A DNA stretch of 64,000 nucleotides from Aplidium turbinatum. Taxonomy: Eukaryota > Chordata > Ascidiacea > Aplousobranchia > Polyclinidae. The notes beneath the pieces are model-generated. The model saw only the letters and a program-made list of their open reading frames with translations. It did not search any database and was not told the origin of the DNA. Positions 22,381 through 33,400 of this stretch are shown here, piece after piece (position 1 is the stretch's first letter; every line of letters begins with the position of its first letter). The DNA lies in contig OU964921.1 of NCBI GenBank assembly GCA_918807975.1, forward strand, positions 38,838,498 to 38,902,497. The letters are read 5' to 3'. The position numbers and the translations under genes are program-made.

Positions 22381-22460
22381 GGTAGAGGTGAGCGGTGTTT
22401 TCAACAGCCAGGTTCGACTCCCGGCTAAGCTGGTTGTTGAAAACACCGCTCACCTCTACC
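22381..22460. repeat. Perfect-arm hairpin at a SINE end
   Basis: GGTAGAGGTGAGCGGTGTTT at the left pairs with AAACACCGCTCACCTCTACC at the right. The pairing continues almost to a GACTC-centred loop, giving about 35 bp per arm. It occurs where the tail of the family C SINE ends. A similar inverted junction (AACAACCAGCTTAAGCTGGTTGTT) is at about 54030-54055, so the fold-back end may be a feature of the family. Confidence 0.8.
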
Positions 22461-22800
22461 CAGGGTGTAATAAATTGGATAGGCGTAGTTGCTGAAGTAA
22501 AGGCGGCCGAGAGAAAGGAACTGGCCACCCTACTCTCCTTAGTGCCGAAGGCTTAGTACAATGAGAACCTTATCTTCTCATACCCAACACTTGAATCAAG
22601 TATGGGACCCACCTTTACCTTTTTTACTCTACTTATGACTTAAATTTGGTACTACCATTACTCGAAATCGATTACTGGGTAGAGGCAATTATCGTAAAGT
22701 TTCTTGCCCAGAGAAACAACAGCAAGTGCGCTTGGCTGGAGTCGAACATGCAGGCTCTCAACTGCGAGCCCAACGCGCTAACCACTCGGCCACTGCTTTG
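22420..22800 (-). mobile_element. tRNA-derived SINE (family C), full-length-like
   Basis: On the minus strand it starts GCAGTGGCCGAGTGGTTAGC with a clear box A, then GTTCGACTCC as box B. It continues with a long body containing GGTTCTCATTGTACTAAGCC and TTCCTTTCTCTCGGCCG. The same body segment, without a head, is at 53915-54060 on the plus strand. A tRNA-like head with an unrelated body and repeated copies is the usual SINE structure. Confidence 0.75.
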
Positions 22801-23341
22801 AAGTGATACACAGTTGGTAGCTCGTATCACTTCCTTCCAATTCATTTCTCTTCTGTTGTTTTTACGTGAACGTACACTTCTTACAATGCGTTCGCATAAC
22901 ACACAGTCGTGAAGAAATGTATAGAATAAGATGGACCAACTTAAAGTAGAATGTTGGTTTTGTCAAAGTGAATCTTAAAACGTTTTCAAATGTTGAATCA
23001 ATGTAAAAAAACTACTTATTTGCTGGTTGGAAATTCATGGGGGAAAATCATATATCATTCGTTTCCATTTACCCAATAAGCAATAATATAAACGAAACTG
23101 CTTTCAGTTTTTCACCCGATGTTTAATCTATTAGTGCTTCTTCGCGTCTGTTCTACTGCAATTCTTGCAATCAAAGTACATGTGACTAGCAATTGGATAT
23201 TTTTTTCCGAATTCTTAGTGCTGCACTGCTCGTTGTGTATTATTGTCTGGGTTCTGACACTATGACAATACTGAAGTATTTTGTGGTATTTTCTTATGCA
23301 AAACATGCGGGAGTTCATCTGTTTTGTCAATTCGTTTTTTA

Positions 23342-23665
23342 TACCACAGACAGGCAAGGCACAACAACACTATAGGGTTGAGCATTATAACAATATATTT
23401 TACATATTTACAAACAGTTTTAACAGTCGAACGTTTTCGGCTTAACTTAAGCCCTCATCAGGAATATGATAATGTTTGTAAGAAATGCAATAAATTTCAA
23501 CTTTTTAAACTTAACGGAAATTTATTGCGTTTTTTATAAATATTTTCAGATTCCTGATGAGGGCTTAAGTTAAGCCGAAAACGTTCGACTGTTAAAACTG
23601 TTTGTAAATATGTAAAATATATTGTTGTATTGCTCAACCCTGTTGTGCCCTGCCTGCCTGTGGTA
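23342..23665. mobile_element. Fold-back MITE with ~120-bp inverted arms
   Basis: The left arm 23342-23465 starts TACCACAGACAGGCAAGG. The right arm 23551-23665 ends CCTGCCTGCCTGTGGTA. The inner part of the arms (CGAACGTTTTCGGCTTAACT and onwards) is almost identical. The TA-containing flanks suggest Tc1/mariner-type insertion, but the duplication is too short to prove. It has no coding capacity. Confidence 0.8.
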
Positions 23666-24179
23666 CAAAAAAGCAAACTCTCCCGAAACTATAGTATGTG
23701 TTTTATAAATGAACTTTTTTAACACTTTTAATAACTTGTTATTTATAGCACATGTTGTCATTTTGAATACATCACGTCATTTCCACATAGTATAAATATT
23801 TTTGGTTCCATCTTAGTGCCAACCTCAGGCTTCAATTTTTCAATCGGTTCAGGCTTATTCCAGATTTTTCTGGTTTGGAAAGGATGAGCTCTCCAGGCAA
23901 TTTTTCAAAGTTTTTGTTTTTACGTCTCAATGATTGTGGATTGTGTGAACATAATACCAGTATGCCTGCCATAAAGTTAAATGATGTTTTTTTTTATCTT
24001 TATATCACTTTTGAAACGTTTTTTTTTTTGTGCCTTAGCATGAATTTCTACTTTTCCATCATGTCTTGCTTCTGAGCTCTCCCTAATCGCTGAGTTTTTT
24101 GTTTGGTAGAAATTTCATGTCATGAGGTTTGGAGTAGGACGAGTAGTGTTTGTCGAATAGACTTTTTATTGCTACAAAG

Positions 24180-25818
24180 CAAGACGGACTATATAGAGGC
24201 CATGACAACGTACAATGGGATTGTTAAAACTGGGGGCAGATAGTGACGTCATAGTGCCATTGTCTTCAATTGAACCGACATTGAACCGTACGTTAGGCTA
24301 ATATTTATAACACTGAAACGAAAGTTGTGGCAGCTTTAAAAAATTAATATGTTGTTACAGAACGGTAGCCTACTGAAAGTTGAAATAAATCACCAAGTAC
24401 GCTACTCGTAAACAATTTATATATATTTTTAATCTCGTATGAAACGGGCCCACCACAAACTTGTAAAAGGAAAATACAATTAAATCGTTCGTTTGACATT
24501 GTACCACACCAACCTTGAAAATTGCGATGGATCAGCCATGATAACACTGAGATATTTAAAAAAGTGGTAACTTCATTAGCAAAAAGTATCTAAAAAAACA
24601 ACTCGCTTAGTTAAAAGATTAATTGTTAACGTGCAAAAAGTAAGGCATCACGTTCCGGTTGGCATTTAGGCAGTTTAAACACTGCAACTTTATTTTCTTC
24701 CCTATAATTTCCATTGTAGTTAAAGATACAGCACTTCTTAACCATATTTACAAGAGTACTAATATATCACAAACAATGCTTCACAACCTAAAACAAATCA
24801 AATATAAGATTGAATCAAATATAGACGTATAAGGACGTTAAATAGCCTATCCACCAAGGCTGTTCGAAACAAACATATTTCTAAATACGGGTACTTGCGG
24901 TGCATCCTGACTCATTACTAGTAAGATAACTGGGTTGCTCAAGGGTAGACCCTCCGCCCTAATAGCTCAAATAACGACCAGCAATTCAATTAGGCTATGC
25001 TGTTTCGAATCAAATCATCCATGAACGTAAAAACAATCATTGTATTACTATCGGAAAAGCAGCTTATCATGCAATAGCACTGGGGTTGGAAAACTTCTTG
25101 ACTGATGATTTCAATCTGTTTATTGCAAAAAGTTTCGAAATATGGATTAAGGGGAAGCCAAGAAAATGTAATTTGCTTTAAATCAAAATGAAACGATAAA
25201 AAAAAACTCCGGAAAAGACAAAAGTAAATTATTCGTTTTCTGCCTCACAGAAACTGACAGGCCTATTTGAGATTCTCAAACTATTAGCCTAGTCTAGTAG
25301 TTTTGTGTGGTAGTTTCATACACTCAGCTGGTGACCTCAAGAACTGCTGACTCGTAGGAGACTCTCTCATTCACATAGGCGTCAGACGTGTTGGGTCAAA
25401 TTTAGTCCGGCAGCTTATTAGGCCTACGTTCTGAGATTCTCCAGTTTTTCACTATCGTTTCAAACGCACAACCAAATGAAATTGCTTGGATTTTGAAACG
25501 ATTAAAAAAACATATTTTGAAATACCAAAACAAATCAAAGTAAGCTATTTCTATTATCGATCTATCTCATCCTTATGCTGATATAGGACACCGATAAATC
25601 ACATTCCTACCAAGTTTAGAGTTGTAACTTAAGTAGGCTACTGTACCGGTACTCATTAAACTAAAATAGTTCCTGACTACCCTGAACTAAACGTACTGCA
25701 AAATGGAAGCATCTGTAGAGAATTTTAATTGAAGACAATGGCACTATGACGTCACTATCTGCCCCCAGTTTTAACAATCCCATTGTACGTTGTCATGGCC
25801 TCTATATAGTCCGTCTTG
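24180..25818. mobile_element. Non-autonomous element, ~110-bp TIRs, 8-bp TSD
   Basis: The ends CAAGACGGACTATATAGAGG and CCTCTATATAGTCCGTCTTG are perfect inverted repeats that continue for about 110 bp through GTGACGTCATAGTGCC. CTACAAAG is duplicated exactly (24172-24179 and 25819-25826). The 1.4-kb centre has no open frame of note. The almost unmutated arms suggest recent activity. Probably hAT by target length. Confidence 0.9.
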
Positions 25819-26941
25819 CTACAAAGCCATCTTAATGTTTCAACTGTACTCTGTACTCAAAGTACTTTACAAAAATTCAAACTTCCCAAACCGTAGTGAA
25901 AACAAAAAGATCAGCAACCATCTCAAGCACATGTAGCTCCACACAAAGCGAAAGTTACACGACTATAAACCTGTTTTCAATGCCAACTCATAACGTGCCA
26001 CTTTCAGTGCCAACTCACAATTTGCCACCTCATCACTTTAAAAACAACTATTTGCAAAGATGTGATGTCTCATTTTATGCACCCAGTCATGTGCGGATGG
26101 GCTGATTCTCAATTTTCCTCTTATAAATATTTTACTTCCGCGTTGTCGATTTGGAGACTTTTGCTTAATAGTTACTGTAACTTGTGCTGCCTTGTGTTGT
26201 ACTTTATCCAAATAAAGAGCGTCATTTAAGAACAAAAGCTAGATATTAAATAATGAATAGAGGTGGCTCAATGCATCTTATCAACAACTGAACAAATTCG
26301 TACTTTCTAACACCGAATATACAGTACAGTACAAATGCTGTTGCTATCACTGAACAACATACTGTATGACAGTTTACACTTTTCCTGAATAAATTTTCAC
26401 TGTCGTGTCAGTTTGCTTTTGTTTGTCTGTGGCATTTCGCAGTGTGATCAGTATTTTTTTTTGTCCATTGTTTGCAACGAAAAACAAATAACTACTCCAA
26501 ACCTAAGAGGAAGTCGAAATATTTAACACTCTCTGGGGACTGTGGAGAGAGGTATCATATTATTATCATAACCGACACATTGAAAGTGGTTTTACTAAAC
26601 TAAGATCCGACATTGCATGTTTCTGGCCCGTCTTACTGTGCAAGGAATTTGGTGAAACGCTAGATTAGGCAATGCATAAAAATATTAATCAAAAGTTGAA
26701 AGTGACTGATTACAACGACAAAGCACGTGAACCTTACAGTGCAATGCTTTGCAAAGATCACCTTGTCCTTCACATGACGCCCTTGCATTGTGTACTTAAA
26801 CTTCTTCATAAGCTGCATATTACAAATTAATTTGTAGGGTTAGGTAATACGTAATTTGTTAGTTCAGGGATTTGTGATAAAATGTTGAATTTTCTATTCA
26901 TTCCTGGGCTCGACTAAACATGTCAGTTGATACGTATAGGC

Positions 26942-27192
26942 CAGAGACGAAGCCTTGGAGGAGCAATTGCCCCCTCAAAATTTTATCTTACCCCACCTAA
27001 AAAAACTTTTTTTAATACCATGACAACGTTTTAATGACATTGTATTACATGTTGAATGATGTCACGTAAATGTTTGGCTGCATTCAGTAGCTATATTTTT
27101 AAACAAACTCATTATTCGTAATATTAAAATATTTGCCCCCCTAACATTTGCTTTTGCCCCCCTTCTAAAATTTCTTTCCAGCTACGTCGCTG
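26942..27192. mobile_element. Short hAT MITE
   Basis: The ends CAGAGACGAAGCC and the reverse of GCTACGTCGCTG form the inverted pair. Inside are C-rich runs (GCCCCC). The exact 8-bp duplication GTATAGGC flanks it (26934-26941 and 27193-27200). A related left end, CAGTGACGTAGCTAGAATTT, occurs at about 46529, so this is a family. Confidence 0.85.
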
Positions 27193-27457
27193 GTATAGGC
27201 CGCATAACAAATCGATGTTTTACAGGCAATCTGTTGAATCAATGTAAGTTGCTCCCTGTAGGTCTGCTAGTGAAAACATGGGTAGTTAAGCCCATTCATT
27301 ATCACGTTAGGAAGGGCCTTTGTTAAAAAAATGTGGGACTCTTGAACCAGACGTACCTTATAACTTGCATTTATGACGCAACAAGGCAATGTATAAGACG
27401 AATTGGTACAAAATTTTATTTTTAAATGAACAGATTTTTGTAAAAGCTTTGAGAAAT

Positions 27458-30400
27458 ATGTTGTGGGTCACAATTGTCAGTGTGCTTTTGCACAGTTTTC
27501 AAGTTTCTTGTCAGGTGGAAGATCAATTTGATGAGTTCGATTCCTATGATCTCCCCTATACTGTTTCTCAACTTTTGGAAACAACTACAAATATTCCAGC
27601 AACTGCTGTGTTGGCAGAAGTGAATTTTCTTTATCCTCCGATCGGTGCTGAGCGCAAACAGATAATGAACTGGAACGAGGGTCTGTTGATCAAGAGATAC
27701 GTTGACAGTGGAAGAAATCGAACAAAGTTTTTAAATTTGCTGAGGAAGGAGTTTAACCTAGCTATTTATCAAAAGAGGTTGAAACAGTTTGCCATAGAGT
27801 CACGGCGGCTACCCAAGCCAAAAGAAGAAAAAAACGTAAACCACACAAAAACTATTATCGAAGGAAGATTTCAAGTGAGCAGCTGGTAGACTAGGCGAGA
27901 ACTACTCATAACTGCTCTTTTTAGCTTTATAACAGTCATTGATTGACTACGTAGCCCTTGTAGGCTAACTAAAAGCGTTTCCGACTTTGACTACACAGTT
28001 TGCTCTGAAAAATCTAAATTCGTCCCAGCTCCGCTGCTCTAGCTTTGTATTCAAGAGTTTTTGTGATTTACGGAACGATGCTTTTTTATTGTCCTGAGCA
28101 GTGTGTACTGTATTTGTATTGATAGGGCGTTGACACAATTTTTGCACTGACTCTCGAAAATACACTTTAAAAAATACTCGTGGCTGTAGCCTTGAATAAT
28201 AATGTCGACCTTTGTATTAGAAGATTGCTAACAAATCAGAATTAGAGGTTATGTGGTTGGCTTGCATATGCATAAGTGAGAAGATGACAGGTGAAGCCGA
28301 TACGTGCAGTGCTAAAGCTCCTGTTTATGATGAGTGGGTTGCGTTGTTATTGAAGATTCGGGCCGCTTTTGCCTTTTCGGCAGCAAACAACTCTGGTTAT
28401 ACGCCATTTCTCCGCAGAGTCTGCATCTATATAGAGACGAGATTGCGCCACATGAGTCTTTATGTGGTTAAGGTGCTGAACCTAAACAATAACAGTTTAA
28501 TGTTAGAAATTGTTTGATATTTTAAAAGAAAATAAACATCTCTAGTCTGCTACAAATGTGCTTTTTAAAAGTTTATTGTTGAAATTAGTCGCTTTTTAAG
28601 CCATACCATACGTTTGTTCATTTTTGGACTTAGTTTTTCAATTGACAGATGCTTATTCTTATCCCAGAACTGGCGACCCCCCGAGATTTCAGAACAGGTG
28701 ATCACGCATCTTGTAAACATTCACAACACCATCCGCTCCAATGTTAATCCAACTGCGGATGAAATGTGGAAGCTGGTGGGTATTGAAAGTGTATGTCTGA
28801 TCAGTTGCTTTCCAAACAACAAAATCCATCATTTTACATTGATTCAACGTCTGCATACGCTTTTGCTGTCTCCTTTGCGACAGACGTTTTTACTGTCTCG
28901 TTAACCGTCAACTTTAAAGATAGAATAGATGAAACGAAGCAAAATATTTCGAAATTATTTAAAACATTTTTGTGCTGAGCAGTGGTAAACCTGAATGTTT
29001 GGAAAATCTTTTGAAATTTGCAACAAGACAAACTTTTTTTTCGAAAGGAAACAAAACAAAAATTTTGGACCGAAACGAGGCATTTTTTTTGTTTTTAACA
29101 GCCATTTGAATCAATATCAAACCGTGCTGAGATAATCGTAATATTGATGCGTTCATTTTATAAAATATTTAACATTTATTATTTCACCCCAATAGCTGAT
29201 AAGCGTCTGACTTCAGGAAGGAAGGAACTACAAGATTAAGCGGCGCTGGTTCGACTCTCGGGGTGTGCGCTTGAGCAACGCATTTCAACGACTGCTTTCT
29301 ATTCAGCGGAACCTAGTGGTTGGAATTATTTACCGGCAACAACCAGAAACTTCATTTTGCTATTCTTAGTAACCGGGCCTGCCTCGGTAAGTATGCGAAA
29401 CTGCCAGGATTGAGCTCTCAAAGAAGCTTTCTCAGTTCGACGGTTAGCCTAAGATTTCACAATCAAGCAAGCACGATGTTGCCAGTGGTGTTCATTAATA
29501 CATTTCTCTTTCCTTAGTCTTGGGATTACACTCTCGAAGCCTCAGCATTTCAAAAAGTAGCAACGTGCAAGTTCACCGGAAGAAGGTCTTACTTCAAGTT
29601 CCGCAGCCCTGGTGAAAATTTATGGATTGGCTGGGGAGTAAACGAGACTGGCTTCAACCCACAGGAAGCGGTAATTTGACTGTTTTATTAAACGTGTTGG
29701 CTTACGGAGTGGTTTTCATTTACGCCGAGGAGACATTTTCTTGTCGTATTTACGCCATAATCCTTGATCTATCAACGCTTGAACCAAGAATTTCTAGAAT
29801 TACGAGATGCAACACTACCTTCTCAGCTGAGTATAGGGTGCCTCATATACAATAGTATTGTGGGTGTTGTTTTTTGTGGAACACTTGATGTTATTCTTAG
29901 CTTTTTGAAAAGTAAGTTAATTGTTGTTTGATCAATTCCGAAATTTACAACAGCAAAAAATTGAAAAAAGTGAACAAGTTGAATTTATCATCTCAACTCA
30001 ACCTAACTGTCAACAAGTCGTGGTGGTTATTTAATATTTTCAGTTAAACTAGATCAGGCCCGTAATTATACATTTTAGCTTGGGGGGACTCAAAAGCTGT
30101 TGCGAAGTAAAAGGCTATGCACATAACATTTGTAGTTGCAATGAGTCTAATTTGCGGTTTTTCGGGCAAAGGCACGGCATATGCTATAAAGTCACAAAAG
30201 GTGCTAGATAGCAGTAATTTCGAATGATTGGGATAATTCCAGCCAAAACATGGGTAATTCCAGCCAAAATGATTGCAGAATAGAATAGATGCAATATTTT
30301 TAACACACAACTTTGTCAGGAATGACCCTCGTGACTTTGTCTGGTACAGGTCTCCACCAAACCAATTTATCCCCTTTGGGGTGTAATATTCGGCAGTAAA

Positions 30401-33400
30401 CGTCAAAAAACACTAACAGCTATCCTATAAAGGCTGATCTATGCACGCGTCAACCCAATCATCGACCCGCTTCTTCCAAAAGAGCAAGCTGGGTTTCGGC
30501 GCGGAAAATCCACGTAGATCAGGTCACACTGCTGACCCAAGACATCGAGGATTGCTTTGAGACAAAAAAGAAGGCCGGCGCTGTCTTTCTAGATCTCACA
30601 GCTGCCTACGATACTGTGTGATATCGCGGCCTTACTTACAAACTGCTTCGCCTGCTTCCTGACCGACATATGGTTCATATGATTATGGAACTTGTCAGGA
30701 ATCGAAGCTTCACCCTCACCACCGGCAATCCACGGCGAAGCAGACTGAAATGCCTGAAAAACGGCGTCCCACAGGGATCGGTCCTGGCTCCACTTCTTTT
30801 CAACATCTACACCCACGACCTGCCAACCACGGTCTCCACAAAATACGCTTATGCGGACGATCTGGCAATTCTCCACTCCACAAAGTCGTGGGAAAATCTA
30901 GAAGACACCTTGAGCCAGGACATGCAAACCATCTCAGCTTATCTCCAGAACTGGCGACTGAAACTCAGCGAAACCAAAACTGTGGCGGTAGCTTTCCACC
31001 TACACAATCGGGAAGCTGATCGTGAGATACATGTCCACAACAACGGAAAACCTCTGTCCTTCTGCCCCGGGCCAAGGTATCTTGGGGTGACACTAGACAG
31101 ATCGCTCACATACCGCCACCATTTGGTGTCACTGCGCAAGAAACTGACATCCCGCGCTGCACTACTGAAGCGCCTGGCAGGCTCTAGCTGGGGGCGAGGG
31201 CTGACACTTTGCGAATAGCAGCCTTAGCCCTTGTCTACTCTTCTGCAGAGTACTGTGCACCTGTCTGGTGCCGCAGTGCTCACTGCCACAACATCGACAC
31301 TGCCATAAACAGCGCCCTGCGCAAAGTGACTGGATGCCTGCGTCCCACGCCATTGGACAATCTCCCCATTCTCGCTGGCATCCAACCTGCTGAGCTTCGT
31401 CGCGAAGAAGGGCGGACCATAAATGGAATTCTGAATAGAGGTCAAGCACCACCAGACTCCATTCATTCATCCCCGACGCCGACACACGCCCCATCGGCCT
31501 GACACTACAGAGACAGGCATGGGTGCGCCTCAACCATCTTCGTACGGGCGTCGGGCTTTTCCGCTCAACAATGCACCAATGGGGAATGGCTTCTTCCTCC
31601 TCCTGTGAATGTGGTGCCGAGGAACAGACCGCAGACCACATCATCAATGACTACCATCTTCAAGCCACCTAACGGAGTGAAAGGTCTGCGCGTTATGGAT
31701 GATGAAACTAAAGACTGGCTGCTCTCTAGCAGCCTTCCAGTGTAGTCCGGGAACATCGTGAATCTGGGGTGGTAAAAGGATAGACCCTCGGCACCAGAGG
31801 CTCACACGACGACGACGAACAGCTATCCAAGCTAATACCAATACCAATGTTGATGGATTTGTTTTTAAGAGATATTCATGGACAATATTTCCAAAACCAG
31901 CATCTTACTCCATTGTAATTGCTTTTACCTGAGATGCCTTGCCAAAAAACTCACCCAAATTTAAAAATCATTATCATGCAATCTGTCTAGAATAACCCTA
32001 TAACTATTAGCCTACCCTACCAGTACATAACAACTATAAAATTACAAGCAATATAATTGTACAAAGTGACATATGAGAATCAAAACAAATTAAATATAGA
32101 AAGTCTTGGGTCTGGGATTACTCATTTGGAAAAACAAATGTAGCTTGCCTAGCAGAGTTTGCATTGATGCATTGATATATCGTTTACTCTTAGCTACTCA
32201 TCCTAATGTGTAGTCACTAAGCATACCGTACTCGTCATGACAACCTACCCCTAGGGACAAGGGAAGAATTGAAGTAAACGTTTTAGCTCAGTCTACAATA
32301 TGTATCTCTTACTTTGAGCTTGGGGGGGCATTGCCCCACCAAGCCCCCCCGGCAATTACGGGCCTGAACTAGATTAGACTATTTTAAATAGGTAGTTAGC
32401 CTAACTTATATTCATTAGCCTAACTTATATTCATTAAAAATCAACCACTAGGTCTCACACATCTTTTCGTTATGTCAAAAGATAACCACGTGGCTGAAAG
32501 AGAAGAGATATTTTGACCCTCGTCTGCAATTATGTTTGGGAGGTCCTTGTGAATACTACGTGCAACTTATTTGGTACCCGACTTACAAAGTAGGCTGTGC
32601 ATGGACGCATTGCGACAAGGTCTCAGTTTATGGAGTTGTTTTCAATAATCCGGTTTATTTCGCTTGTCATTACGGACCAAGGTGAGATACCTGCCTATCA
32701 AGGTTATTTTCAGCGTCTAGGCTAGTTGCATTTAACTTACTTTTCTACAGTATCCCAATGGATTTAGAGTAGCCTACCAAAAGCGAAAAACTGTAACCGA
32801 ATGCAAAGTCTTATAGTAGACTAACATGAGAGATTTTGAACATACTTAGAACTTTGAATAAATAGGGCTATAGTGGAATTCCTCTATTATTCACACCAAC
32901 CGCTTTCTTAAACTTGTTTGCTTGAGAAAAATTTGGCATATGCCTGCCGGAATTGACTATAATAACACAACATGAGGCCTAGAAATTCATTAAGTTCAAC
33001 TCAATAGAATTTTCCAATAGTGGGTGGGAGGTGAAAACATGCAAATCTTGTAGCTTTGACTATTCCTTACAGCCTCTTAACAGCTTTGATTAGTCAAGTG
33101 TCCTGTAGAAAAAGTTGGTAGGCTAAATATTGTCGGCCACGTGGCCGAGTGGTGAGAACGTCTGCGCGACGTTCGAAAGGACGTGGGTTCGACACCGCTT
33201 CAGAGCATGCGGCTATGTCTTCTTGACAAAGACATAAGGGGAGCAAGCTGACTCGAAGACTATTATATCACTTTGCTGTTTCCTGTCGTCTGTTGTATCT
33301 GTGATCGCAGTGCACTGCATGTTGTCACAATGGATGCAAAACAAAACGAGATTATTTATTAGTATTTAACGTATACCGTATCTTTTTCTGACGTTTGGCC

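Larger units (their letters stand above)
21728..27457. other. Intergenic region between TNFR-like and CAP genes
   Basis: No supported host exon. The region holds the SINE at 22420-22800, the hairpin at 22381-22460, inverted-repeat elements at 23342-23665, 24180-25818 and 26942-27192, and relic arms of the palindromic MITE family (about 22985-23035 and 27225-27260). Poly-T runs and low-complexity AT sequence fill the rest. Confidence 0.65.

Noticed and set aside
22680-22800. Functional tRNA gene on the minus strand
   Set aside because: Boxes A and B are good, but the sequence runs into a repeated SINE body and the acceptor stem does not pair, so it is a SINE head.
28251-28517. 88-codon frame in CAP intron 1
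   Set aside because: No splice signals in phase with exons 1 and 2, which join directly in phase 0. No family recognised.
31162-31647. 161-codon minus-strand frame
   Set aside because: It is antisense to the LINE reverse-transcriptase C-terminal region, whose plus-strand motifs are clear.
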